A DNA stretch of 10,506 nucleotides from B2-G16 sp964528085 (GCA_964528085.1 CAZGRE010000045.1:1-10506), one strand, 5' to 3'. Numbered from the stretch's first letter, positions 1-9,043 are shown. The notes: generated by a model not told the origin, from the letters alone. Translations and numbers: made by a program.

Positions 1-2
1 GG

Positions 3-185
3 TGGGACGGATCACCGCTCGATTCCTACACGATAGCCCTATCTTCGTTCGGTACTCTCACCGAGGAGGAGATCGTGGATAGACTCTCGGCCGCCCTTCG
101 CTCGATGGAGGCCGCCGATCCAGAGGGGGCCGGGTGGATCCGTTGGTTCCTGAAGGATGAAGGGCTCGATATCCCCCAGGGGTGA
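3..185 (+). CDS. 3' end of a gene truncated by the window edge; function uncertain
   Basis: An open frame enters from the left edge and ends at a TGA at 183-185, giving 60 residues of C-terminal sequence. It has no in-frame stop and its codon choice (ctc, gcc, gag, atc) resembles the neighbouring genes. The fragment reads as a short beta-like segment (SYTIALSSFG), then an acidic helix (TEEEIVDRLSAALRSME), then a Trp-containing tail. This strand-plus-helix ending resembles the C-terminus of fold-type I (class V) aminotransferases and cysteine desulfurases, but that is an impression from a short piece with no catalytic residues in view. The next gene starts 61 nt downstream on the same strand, and I see no convincing terminator between them, so the two may be co-transcribed. 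Confidence 0.55.
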   Translation, partial: WDGSPLDSYTIALSSFGTLTEEEIVDRLSAALRSMEAADPEGAGWIRWFLKDEGLDIPQG

Positions 186-246
186 AACGAAGCGGCAGAG
201 GAGGGGTATCTAGGGAAGCGAAATCCCTTGCTGGGAGGTAGTTTCG

Positions 247-2352
<2,106 letters not shown>

Positions 2353-2361
<9 letters not shown>

Positions 2362-2373
2362 GCCGCCCTCAGC
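2353..2373. terminator. Possible shared hairpin at the convergent gene ends
   Basis: The stop codons of the vWA gene (2359-2361) and mogA (2369-2371) face each other across 7 bp. The DNA across them can fold in two mutually exclusive ways: GAGGGC (2353-2358) with GCCCTC (2365-2370), or GCTGAG (2357-2362) with CTCAGC (2368-2373). Each gives a 6-bp stem readable from either strand. There is no following T-tract on either side, so this would be a weak or factor-dependent bidirectional terminator at best. Confidence 0.35.
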
Positions 2374-2872
2374 AGGAGAATCGGTGATCCGCCTCCCCCT
2401 CCCCGCGGAGGATCTCGATCGCGTGCGGAAGAGCAGGGAGGATCAGCCCGAGCCCCTCGCTCACCCCCTTCGGACTGCCCGGAAGGTTGATGATCAGGGT
2501 CCTACTCCTGATCCCCGAGATCCCGCGGGAGAGGAGGGCGTGCGGGGTCTTCTTGAACCCGTCCATCCGCATCGCCTCGGAAAAGCCAGGGGCCTCCCGG
2601 TCGATCACCCGTAGCGTCGCCTCCGGGGTGAGGTCGCGGGGGGAGAGCCCGGTCCCACCGGTGGTAAGGATGAGATCGAGCTTGAGCTCATCTGACCATT
2701 CAATGAGCAACTCCGCGATCGCGTCGATCTCGTCGGGAACGATCCCCACGGCTGCGATATCGGCATCGAGGTGCTCGAGGACGAGCCGGCGGATCGTCGG
2801 GCCGCTCTCATCTTCCCTCTCCCCGCGGGAGGAGCGGTCGCTCACCGTCAGGATCCCGATCCTGATCCTCAT
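2369..2872 (-). CDS. mogA: Molybdopterin adenylyltransferase (MogA/MoaB family)
   Basis: The 167-residue protein activates molybdopterin with ATP to give adenylyl-molybdopterin, the substrate for MoeA. It has the family N-terminus (IGILTVSDRSSRG, 5-17), the pterin-binding loop TTGGTGLSPRD (70-80) with the following LTPEAT, the segment KKTPHALLSRG, and the second glycine loop INLPGSPKGVSE (128-139). Its length is normal for a stand-alone MogA/MoaB. I chose the ATG at 2872 rather than an upstream start at 2929. It overlaps the moeA stop as ATGA, has GGAGGG at 2878-2883 with 5-nt spacing, and puts the conserved IGILTVSD strand right at the N-terminus. It is the last gene of the operon. The protein ends in a single cysteine. 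MogA and MoaB perform the same reaction and cannot be firmly separated here. Confidence 0.93.
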   Translation of the reverse strand: MRIRIGILTVSDRSSRGEREDESGPTIRRLVLEHLDADIAAVGIVPDEIDAIAELLIEWSDELKLDLILTTGGTGLSPRDLTPEATLRVIDREAPGFSEAMRMDGFKKTPHALLSRGISGIRSRTLIINLPGSPKGVSEGLGLILPALPHAIEILRGEGEADHRFSC

Positions 2873-4131
2873 AGGAGCCCTCCAAGGAGGATCACCCGGA
2901 CGGCTGTTCCCGGCTCGACGCGGTCCCACTCCGCCGGGATGACTGCCAATCCGTCGGCGTCCACCATCGATCGCAGGATCCCCGAGCCCTGATCCCCGGT
3001 CGGCCGGGCGACGATCTCCCCGTCCTCCTCCTCCAACCTGACCCGCAGGTAATGGCGGCGGTCGTCCTTCTCCGGGAAGGCATCGGCGAATACGGCCATC
3101 ACCGTGACCGGATCGATCTTTCTTACACCGAGGAGGGTCAGGATCGCCGGCCGGGCGAACATCGCGAACGAGATCATCGTCGAGACCGGGTTCCCCGGGG
3201 TCCCGATCACCGGGACCTCGCGCCCTTCGAACTCGAGGTAGCCGAAGGCGAGCGGCTTACCCGGCTTCATCCGCACGCGCCAGAACTCGATCCTCCCCTC
3301 GGCGGCGAGGACCTTCTTCACCACGTCGAAGTCACCGACCGAGACCCCGCCCGAGACGACGATCAGGTCGACCCCGTCCGCGACCGCCCCCTGCAGCTTC
3401 GCTGCGATCTCATCCTCCCTGTCGCCGGCGATCCCGAGGGGTAGCGGGATCCCCCCGTACTTGCGGACCTGGGCGGCATTCGAGTAGGAGTTGGCATCCC
3501 TGATCTTCCCCGGGGCGAGCGGCTCGCCGATCCCGACGAGCTCGTCCCCTGTTGCCAGGATCCCGACCCGCGGCCGGCGGGTCACCGCGACCTCGGGCAT
3601 CCCGAGGGCGGCGAGCATCCCGATCTCCTGCGGCCGGATGATCGTCCCTCTCGGGATGACCGTCTCCCCGGCGCGCACGTCCTCCCCCGCCGCCCGTACC
3701 TCCTTCCCGGGCGGGACCGGGCCGGTCAGCTCGATCCGATCGCCGATCCGCTTCACCTGCTCGAATCGGGCGACCGCGTCCGCCCCCGGCGGGATCGGGG
3801 CCCCGGTCATGATCCGGATCGCCGTACCGGGAACGACCTCTCGCTCCGCCACGTACCCTGCCGGAAGCTCGCCGATCACCCGCAACCGGACCGGGTCCTC
3901 CGGGGAGGCGCCTGCGGTATCCGCCGCGCGGATCGCGTACCCGTCCATCGCCGTGTTCGGATGCGGCGGGATATCGTATTCCGCGATCACGTCCTTTGCC
4001 GTCACCCGGCCGAGGGCATCGGTTATCGGGACTGTCTCCGGTGGGAGGGGGCTGAGTCCTGCGAGGATGCGATCCCGCGCCTCCTCCACCTCGAGGACCG
4101 GATAAGTATCGTTCAATCCTCCGATATCCAT
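2869..4131 (-). CDS. moeA: Molybdopterin molybdenumtransferase MoeA
   Basis: This 420-residue protein inserts molybdate (or tungstate) into adenylyl-molybdopterin to form active cofactor. Visible family signatures are NTAMDGYAIRA (59-69, with D63 corresponding to the essential Asp of E. coli MoeA), MTGAPIPPGADAV (108-120), the MogA-like core ILATGDELV (191-199) with DANSYSNAAQV (212-222), VVSGGVSVGDFDVV (258-271), RMKPGKPLAFG (287-297) and GTPGNPVSTM (310-319). The C-terminal beta domain (about 340-420) is present, so the protein is full length. The start at 4131 lies inside the 3' end of moaE, giving a 19-nt overlap, and is supported by AAAGGAGAG just upstream. Its end overlaps mogA by ATGA. 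The fusion to MogA seen in some lineages is absent: MogA is a separate, translationally coupled gene. Confidence 0.95.
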   Translation of the reverse strand: MDIGGLNDTYPVLEVEEARDRILAGLSPLPPETVPITDALGRVTAKDVIAEYDIPPHPNTAMDGYAIRAADTAGASPEDPVRLRVIGELPAGYVAEREVVPGTAIRIMTGAPIPPGADAVARFEQVKRIGDRIELTGPVPPGKEVRAAGEDVRAGETVIPRGTIIRPQEIGMLAALGMPEVAVTRRPRVGILATGDELVGIGEPLAPGKIRDANSYSNAAQVRKYGGIPLPLGIAGDREDEIAAKLQGAVADGVDLIVVSGGVSVGDFDVVKKVLAAEGRIEFWRVRMKPGKPLAFGYLEFEGREVPVIGTPGNPVSTMISFAMFARPAILTLLGVRKIDPVTVMAVFADAFPEKDDRRHYLRVRLEEEDGEIVARPTGDQGSGILRSMVDADGLAVIPAEWDRVEPGTAVRVILLGGLL

Positions 4132-4538
4132 CGCTCTCCTTTCTCTCCGAACTCCTTCTTCCAGATCGGGACCGATTCCTTCACCCGGTCGATTGCGTAG
4201 CGGAGCGCATCGAACAGCTCCTCGCGATGGGCGGCGGCGATCCCGATCACCACCGCCGTCTCACCGACGGGAACCCTCCCGATCCGATGGACGATCACCA
4301 CCCCTGCGATCGTCTTCCATCGCTCTTTTACGTCGGCGCAGATCCGCTCAAGCTCCGCCTCGGCCATCTCTGGGTATGCCTCGTACTCGAGGTGAAATAT
4401 CCGCTCACCCTCCTCGATCCCGCGGACGATCCCGACGAACGTCGCTATCCCCCCGATCTCGGGTGAGGAGAGGCGGGATACGATCTCATCGACCGGGATC
4501 TCCCGGTCGGTGACCTTCACGTAGCAGTCCTTCATCAT
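4113..4538 (-). CDS. moaE: Molybdopterin synthase catalytic (large) subunit MoaE
   Basis: With MoaD it forms the molybdopterin synthase that puts the two dithiolene sulfurs into cyclic pyranopterin monophosphate. The 141-residue product has the expected blocks: GGIATFVGIVRG (29-40), HLEYEAYPEMAE (49-60), HRIGRVPVGETAVVIG (84-99) and KESVPIWKKE (120-129). K120 and K127 match the two active-site lysines of the E. coli enzyme (K119 and K126). The first ATG (4538) overlaps the moaD stop as ATGA. A second ATG immediately follows at 4535 and is better spaced from the GGAGG at 4542-4546 (6 nt against 3 nt), so translation may start at either; the difference is one residue. Direct adjacency to moaD fits the heterotetrameric enzyme. 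Confidence 0.95.
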   Translation of the reverse strand: MMKDCYVKVTDREIPVDEIVSRLSSPEIGGIATFVGIVRGIEEGERIFHLEYEAYPEMAEAELERICADVKERWKTIAGVVIVHRIGRVPVGETAVVIGIAAAHREELFDALRYAIDRVKESVPIWKKEFGEKGERWISED

Positions 4539-4780
4539 CCCCCTCCTACCGGCGGGAGGAGGGCGACCTCGTCGCCGGCGCGAAGCACGGTGTCGGATCG
4601 GGCGAGATCCCGGTTCACCGCGACCTTGACGCTCGGAAGGTGCTCCGAGACCGCGGGGTACCTCTCCGCCAAGGCGGCGATCAGCCCCTCGACCGTCTCC
4701 CCCTCCGGGATATCGAGCGCGATCGAGCCGGTTCCGACCGCCTCGCGGATCGAGGCGAACAGGAGGAGGTTCACCTTCAT
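4535..4780 (-). CDS. moaD: Molybdopterin synthase sulfur carrier (small) subunit MoaD
   Basis: This is an 81-residue ubiquitin-like protein that carries sulfur as a C-terminal thiocarboxylate to MoaE. It has the beta-grasp pattern of the family: MKVNLLLFASIREAVG at the N-terminus, VAVNRDLA (53-60), then GDEVALLPPV (69-78) and a terminal Gly-Gly (here Gly-Gly-Gly, 79-81). I chose the ATG at 4780 because it overlaps the moaC stop as ATGA, is preceded by a purine-rich GGGGGAGAA, and gives the standard N-terminus; the frame is open further upstream but only as antisense-like sequence inside moaC. The glycine codons at the end also form the ribosome-binding site for moaE. The enzyme that adenylates this tail (MoeB) is not in the window. 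Confidence 0.94.
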   Translation of the reverse strand: MKVNLLLFASIREAVGTGSIALDIPEGETVEGLIAALAERYPAVSEHLPSVKVAVNRDLARSDTVLRAGDEVALLPPVGGG

Positions 4781-5268
4781 TTCTCCCCCTCGAGGACGAT
4801 ATCCCCGCTTCTCCCGCCCGATTTCCGCACGAGGCGGATATCGGTGATCCGGATCGTCTTCTCGAGCGCTTTTCCCATGTCGTAGATCGTGAGGGCGGCG
4901 AGGGAGACGGCGGTTAGGGCCTCCATCTCCACCCCGGTCTTCCCCACGCACCTTGCGGTCGCCTCGATTTCGATCTCGCCGCGATTCGGATCGATGTCGA
5001 AGTCGACCTCGACGTCGGTGAGGGGGATGGGATGGCAGAGCGGGATCAGCTCCCCGGTCCGCTTTGCTGCCATGATCCCGGCGATCTGTGCCGTGACGAG
5101 GGGGTCCCCCTTCGGGGACTCACCCCTGGCGATCGCCCGGCAGGTCGAAGGGGACATTTCGATCTTCCCCCGTGCGACGGCGACGCGGAACGTATCCGCC
5201 TTTCCGCTCACATCGACCATCCGCACGTTCCCCTCATCGTCGAAATGGGTCGGTCTACCTTGTTTCAT
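4777..5268 (-). CDS. moaC: Cyclic pyranopterin monophosphate synthase MoaC
   Basis: It converts the MoaA product (3',8-cyclo-7,8-dihydro-GTP) into cyclic pyranopterin monophosphate. The 163-residue protein begins with the family pattern THFDDEGNVRMVDVSGK and contains K53 in SPKGD, H79 in PLCHP, the GKTGVEMEALTAV block with E114 and E116, and YDMGKALEK with D130 and K133. These match the E. coli catalytic residues (K51, H77, E112, E114, D128, K131) with a constant offset of two, so the active site is complete. The start at 5268 is 1 nt past the moaA stop, and its Shine-Dalgarno sequence GGAGGT (5273-5278) lies in the last two codons of moaA. Order moaA-moaC mirrors consecutive steps in the pathway. 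Confidence 0.96.
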   Translation of the reverse strand: MKQGRPTHFDDEGNVRMVDVSGKADTFRVAVARGKIEMSPSTCRAIARGESPKGDPLVTAQIAGIMAAKRTGELIPLCHPIPLTDVEVDFDIDPNRGEIEIEATARCVGKTGVEMEALTAVSLAALTIYDMGKALEKTIRITDIRLVRKSGGRSGDIVLEGEK

Positions 5269-5269
5269 C

Positions 5270-6238
5270 TCAACCTCCGATCTCGGACATCGTTCGGCTG
5301 CGGGGGAAATCCCGCACCAATCCGTGCGCGTACGGCTTCCGTTCGATCCCCTCTTGCAGGATCGCGGCGATCTCCTCCTCGCTCGCCCCGGAGCGGAGCG
5401 GCCCCTTGAGATCGAGCTCGATCGGCGAGAGGAGGCACGGCCGCAGCTTCCCGTCTGCCGTCAGCCGGATCCGGTTGCACCGGGCGCAGAACGGGGCGCT
5501 AAGGGCGGTGATAAGCCCGATCTTCCCTGGCGCTTCCGGTAGCCGGTAGACGCGCGCCGGCCCCTCCTCCCGCACGGGAATGAGCCGGCCGAGGGCCGCC
5601 TCGATCCTCTCCTTTATCTCATCCCCGGGGACGAACCGCTCGTTGAACCCCTTGACCTCTCCGATTGGCATCCACTCGATGAACCGGACCTCGAACCCCT
5701 CCAGCGATTTGGCGGCGAGGCGGGCGACCTCGTCGTCGTTTATCCCCCGCATCACAACGGCGTTCAGCTTGATCGGAGTAAGGCCTCCCTCCACGGCGGC
5801 GGCGATCCCGGCGAGGGTCTCCTCGAGGTTTCCGACCCGGGTGATCCGCTTGAACCTCGCCGGGTCGAGGGTGTCGAGGCTGACGTTCACCCGGTTGAGC
5901 CCGGCCCGGGCGAGCTCCTCCGCATAACGGGGAAGGAGGGTCCCGTTCGTCGTCATCACGAGCTCCTCGATCCCTGGGATCCCTCGCAGCTCCTTCACCA
6001 GATCCACGATCCCCGCGCGGACGAGCGGCTCACCCCCGGTCAGCCTCACCTTCCTTATCCCGAGGCCGGCTCCCGCGCGTACGACACGGACGATCTCCTC
6101 GTAGCTTAAGATCTCATCGTGCGGCCGCCAGGGTATCCCCTCCTCCGGCATGCAGTAGATGCAGCGGAGGTTGCACCGGTCGGTGACCGAGACGCGCATG
6201 TAGGTGATCTTCCGTCCGAACCGATCTACGTTGTCCAT
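5270..6238 (-). CDS. moaA: GTP 3',8-cyclase MoaA (radical SAM)
   Basis: This 322-residue enzyme carries out the first committed step, the radical S-adenosylmethionine-dependent cyclisation of GTP. The N-terminal 4Fe-4S site is C22xxxC26xxC29 (in RCNLRCIYC) and the SAM-binding glycine motif is LTGGEPLVR (67-75). The C-terminal cluster that holds GTP uses C251xxC254 and C268 (FCARCNRIRLT, then RPCLL). The protein ends in SEIGG: the terminal Gly-Gly is essential in characterised MoaA proteins and is intact. Length is normal. The ATG at 6238 is preceded by AAAGGAGAGGG, which overlaps the wtpC stop codon; only 9 nt separate the two genes. It is oxygen-sensitive chemistry, consistent with (but not proof of) an anaerobic host. 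Confidence 0.97.
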   Translation of the reverse strand: MDNVDRFGRKITYMRVSVTDRCNLRCIYCMPEEGIPWRPHDEILSYEEIVRVVRAGAGLGIRKVRLTGGEPLVRAGIVDLVKELRGIPGIEELVMTTNGTLLPRYAEELARAGLNRVNVSLDTLDPARFKRITRVGNLEETLAGIAAAVEGGLTPIKLNAVVMRGINDDEVARLAAKSLEGFEVRFIEWMPIGEVKGFNERFVPGDEIKERIEAALGRLIPVREEGPARVYRLPEAPGKIGLITALSAPFCARCNRIRLTADGKLRPCLLSPIELDLKGPLRSGASEEEIAAILQEGIERKPYAHGLVRDFPRSRTMSEIGG

Positions 6239-6247
6239 CCCTCTCCT

Positions 6248-7303
6248 TTAGAAGACGTGCACCGCCGATGCCTTGAACGAGATGTAGACCTCCGCTCCGA
6301 CCTCCAGACCGAGCTCAGCGAGCGACCGGCGGGTGACGGCAGAGTCGAACGCGGGCGGGACGTCGACCGTTACGTAGACGACCGTCCCCCGATCGGCGAT
6401 CTTGACGATCCTGCCGCGCAGGCAGTTCCGCGCGCTCGATCGGAGCGGCCGGCGGGAGAGGAGGATCTCCTCCGGCCGGACGACGAGGTGTGCCGGACCG
6501 GTGATCCCGGTGACGACCGAGATCTCCGTCCGATCGATCGAGAAGACCCTCTCTTCTCCCCGGTCGGTCACGACCCCGGAGAAGACGTTCCGCGCCCCGA
6601 CGAACCGGGCGACGAATCCTGATTTCGGCCGGCGGAACACGTCCTCCGGGGTCCCCTCCTGGACGATCCTCCCTCGATCCATCACCGCTATCCGATCCCC
6701 CAGGCCGATCGCCTCCTCGAAGTCGTGCGTCACATGCACGCTCGTCGTCTTAAGGGCGCGGTGCACACGGGCAAGCTCGCGCTCGAGTCCGGCCCGCGTC
6801 TCAGGGTCGAGGGCGGAGAGCGGCTCGTCGAGGAGGAGGAGGCGCGGCTCGATGGCAAGGGCCCTCCCTAGCCCGACCCGCTGCTTCTCACCACCGCTCA
6901 AGCCGTCCGTCCGACGGGAGAGGAGGCCCTCGATCTCCAAGAGGTGTGCAATCTCCTCCACCCGGCTTCGGATCGCATCGCGCCTTTTCCCCCGCGCCTT
7001 CAGTCCGAACGCGATGTTCTCCGCCACCGTCAGGTGGGGGAAGAGAGCGTAGTCCTGATAGAGGAACCCGATCCCGCGGTGCTCCGGTGGGGCGGAGGTG
7101 ATGTCGCTCCCATCGAGGATGACCCTCCCTCCGACCGGCCGCCGTAGTCCGGCGATCGCCTCGAGGAGGATCGTCTTCCCCGCCCCGGTCGGGCCGAGGA
7201 GGATCATGTACTCCCCGCCGGCGACGGAGAGGGAGATCCCCTCGAGGCGAAACCCCCCCGCCCTGATATCGAGCCCCTCCACTGCAAGCCGCCTTGCGCT
7301 CAT
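6248..7303 (-). CDS. wtpC: Tungstate/molybdate ABC transporter ATP-binding protein
   Basis: This is the 351-residue cytoplasmic ATPase of the oxyanion importer. Visible motifs are Walker A GPTGAGKT (37-44), Q-loop Q83 in YQDYALFPH, signature LSGGEKQR (135-142), Walker B LLLLDE (155-160), D-loop SALD (163-166) and H193. A C-terminal region (about 285-351) contains a TOBE/Mop-like fold ending in ISFKASAVHVF, typical of molybdate- and tungstate-type ATPases and often a site of regulatory oxyanion binding. I chose the ATG at 7303, which overlaps the wtpB stop as ATGA and is preceded by GGAAGGGGGAAGGG; the open frame upstream of it is antisense to nothing recognisable and only overlaps wtpB. The symbol wtpC rests on its partner WtpA; the ATPase alone could equally be called ModC. 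Confidence 0.92.
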   Translation of the reverse strand: MSARRLAVEGLDIRAGGFRLEGISLSVAGGEYMILLGPTGAGKTILLEAIAGLRRPVGGRVILDGSDITSAPPEHRGIGFLYQDYALFPHLTVAENIAFGLKARGKRRDAIRSRVEEIAHLLEIEGLLSRRTDGLSGGEKQRVGLGRALAIEPRLLLLDEPLSALDPETRAGLERELARVHRALKTTSVHVTHDFEEAIGLGDRIAVMDRGRIVQEGTPEDVFRRPKSGFVARFVGARNVFSGVVTDRGEERVFSIDRTEISVVTGITGPAHLVVRPEEILLSRRPLRSSARNCLRGRIVKIADRGTVVYVTVDVPPAFDSAVTRRSLAELGLEVGAEVYISFKASAVHVF

Positions 7304-8076
7304 CCCTTCCCCCTTCCGGCCACCATTCGGAGCGCGACGAAGACGGCGAGGGACGAGAGGATGATCCATACCGCCACCGGCCGGGCGTAGTCGAGCCCGT
7401 AGGATTCGAACCGCTCGTACAAAAGGACGGGGGCAACCATCGGATGGTAGGAGAGGATCACCACCGCCCCGAACTCGCTCAGCCCACGCGCCCACATCAG
7501 GATCGTCCCGGAGAGGATGCTCCTGCGGGCGAGCGGGAGGGAGACGCGGCGGAACGTCGTCCACGGGCTTGCCCCCAGGGTCCGTGCCGCCCGCTCGAGC
7601 CGGGGATCGACGGCGGTGAACCCATCGCGGGCCGCGTTCACCAGAAACGGCATGCTGACGAAGAACATCGCGATTACGATCCCCGGGACCGACGAGACGA
7701 ACCGGACCCCGATCTCACCGAATGCCCTCCCCAGGGCGCCGCTCCGCCCGAAGACCATGAGGAGCGCGATTCCGACCGCGGTGTGAGGGACGACGATCGG
7801 AAGGTCGATCAACCCCTCGATCAGCCCCTTACCCGGAAACTCGTGGCGGGCGAGGATGTAGGCGAGCGGGACGCCGGTCAGGATCGCAACGCCGGTCGCG
7901 ATCGCCGAGGCGTAGAAGGTGAGCCAGATCGCACCTCTCACTTGCGGATCGAGGATCGTCTCCCACAGGCTCCGCGGGCTGGTCGAGAAGACCGTCTTTA
8001 ACAGGGGCCAGGCGATGAACAGGAGGAGGACCCCGCCGAGGATGACGAACCCCGACTTCATCCTGGGGATGCGCAT
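7300..8076 (-). CDS. wtpB: Tungstate/molybdate ABC transporter permease
   Basis: A 258-residue inner-membrane protein with about six hydrophobic spans (near residues 9-27, 50-76, 88-109, 129-147, 187-210 and 233-252). The cytoplasmic loop that docks on the ATPase has the EAA-type pattern ERAARTLGASPWTTFRRVSLP (161-181), with the conserved Gly and Pro. Segments such as LPIVVPHTAVGIALLMVFG and RGLSEFGAVVILSY are characteristic of molybdate/tungstate permeases (ModB/WtpB). The start at 8076 lies 3 nt after the wtpA stop and has GGAGGG at 8084-8089 with 7-nt spacing; an internal ATG five codons later lacks this advantage. It is expected to form a homodimer with two WtpC subunits and receive substrate from WtpA. 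Confidence 0.93.
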   Translation of the reverse strand: MRIPRMKSGFVILGGVLLLFIAWPLLKTVFSTSPRSLWETILDPQVRGAIWLTFYASAIATGVAILTGVPLAYILARHEFPGKGLIEGLIDLPIVVPHTAVGIALLMVFGRSGALGRAFGEIGVRFVSSVPGIVIAMFFVSMPFLVNAARDGFTAVDPRLERAARTLGASPWTTFRRVSLPLARRSILSGTILMWARGLSEFGAVVILSYHPMVAPVLLYERFESYGLDYARPVAVWIILSSLAVFVALRMVAGRGKG

Positions 8077-8079
8077 CGT

Positions 8080-9039
8080 TCAGCCCTCCGGGGCGATCAG
8101 GTCGAGGAGTAGCTCGGGGATGCTCTCCCTCCCGCTCGCTACGACCGCCGGGACGATCGGCGGCTGGCCGAGTGAGGAGAGTATCCCTTGCCCTTCAGGG
8201 CCGATGACGAACGCGACGAACTCGGCCGCCAACGAAGGGTGAGGCGCCCCCTTCGGGATCGTCAGCCCGTAGATGACCGGCTCGCCGGTCTTGACGATCG
8301 TCTCTCCCGGCTCCTTCCCGGATACCTCGACGTGCGCCTCTGCGTAGAGATCGGCGTACTCGGCGCGGCCAAGATCGATCTCGTCCGGGAGCTCGAGGAA
8401 CTCGAGGCCGTGCTGCACGGCGACCGAGCGGTACTCGAACGCGTAGTCCATGTCCCCCGACTGCAGAAGGGCGATCAGCTCGACCGCCTTCGGCCGGACG
8501 TTCCCCGGCGGGCAGTGGGTTTTTAGCCTCTCGTACAGGCTGGGGACGCCGTAGTGGCGTTCGGCGAGCTGCCAGACGATCAGCGTCCGGTACCCGCACG
8601 GATCGGCGTTCGGATCGGAGTGGCCGTAGATCACCCCCGGCCGGGTGAGGACCTCGTACCAGTTGTCAGGGCCGATCTCATCAGCGTAGGCGGACTTGCC
8701 GGTGTAGGCGATCACCATCTCGTTTCGGGCAAACTCGATGTTCCAATCGGCATGATCCGGGATCAGAAGCTCATCGATCACCGTGTAGTCGGCCGACATC
8801 ACGATGTCCGCGGCTCGTCCGAGTTCGCTCACCTTCCGCGCCGCCGTCCTGCTCCCTGAGAACTCGGCGGCGAACGAGACCTCGGGATGTGTTTCTTGGA
8901 ACGCTGCGATCAACCGCTGAAGCGGGACCGTCAGGCTCCCGGCGTGGAAGATGACAAGCGGCCCTGTCTTCGCCCCGACGGCGGGGATCGAGGATGATAA
9001 AAGCAGCGCCCCGATGAGGAGTAATACGTGGAGCCTCAT
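8080..9039 (-). CDS. wtpA: Tungstate/molybdate-binding protein WtpA
   Basis: This 319-residue extracytoplasmic receptor captures tungstate or molybdate for WtpBC. A signal peptide covers about residues 1-23, with likely cleavage after AVGA; there is no lipobox cysteine. Family markers are FHAGSLT (31-37), FSGSRTAARKV (60-70), ADYTVID (83-89), FARNEMVIAYT (103-113), SDPNADPCGYR (141-151) and DYAFEYRSVAVQH (198-210). S35 and S63 should bind the oxyanion. A DPCGYR aspartate (probably D146) and E202 correspond to the carboxylates that complete octahedral coordination in archaeal ModA/WtpA structures, unlike tetrahedral E. coli ModA. I chose the ATG at 9039, which has AGGAGGT at 9044-9050; an in-frame GTG at 9060 would place this ribosome-binding site inside the gene. 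It is the first gene of the operon. Confidence 0.93.
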   Translation of the reverse strand: MRLHVLLLIGALLLSSSIPAVGAKTGPLVIFHAGSLTVPLQRLIAAFQETHPEVSFAAEFSGSRTAARKVSELGRAADIVMSADYTVIDELLIPDHADWNIEFARNEMVIAYTGKSAYADEIGPDNWYEVLTRPGVIYGHSDPNADPCGYRTLIVWQLAERHYGVPSLYERLKTHCPPGNVRPKAVELIALLQSGDMDYAFEYRSVAVQHGLEFLELPDEIDLGRAEYADLYAEAHVEVSGKEPGETIVKTGEPVIYGLTIPKGAPHPSLAAEFVAFVIGPEGQGILSSLGQPPIVPAVVASGRESIPELLLDLIAPEG

Positions 9040-9043
9040 GCGA

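Noticed and set aside
212..228. Small hairpin AGGGA...TCCCT between the left-edge gene and the vWA gene.
   Set aside because: It has only five pairs, a 7-nt loop and no T-tract; too weak to call a terminator.
2873..2929. Longer mogA starting at 2929.
   Set aside because: The added residues are Arg/Pro-rich sequence from the moeA 3' end; family members begin at the IGILTVSD strand encoded just after the ATG at 2872.
4781..4951. In-frame extension of moaD up to 4951.
   Set aside because: It is an out-of-frame reading of moaC, Arg/Gly-rich, and the canonical MoaD N-terminus starts at 4780.
7304..7564. Upstream in-frame extension of wtpC to 7564.
   Set aside because: The extension lies entirely inside wtpB in another frame and reads as Arg/Pro-rich nonsense; the ATG at 7303 has the ATGA overlap and gives the normal ABC ATPase N-terminus.
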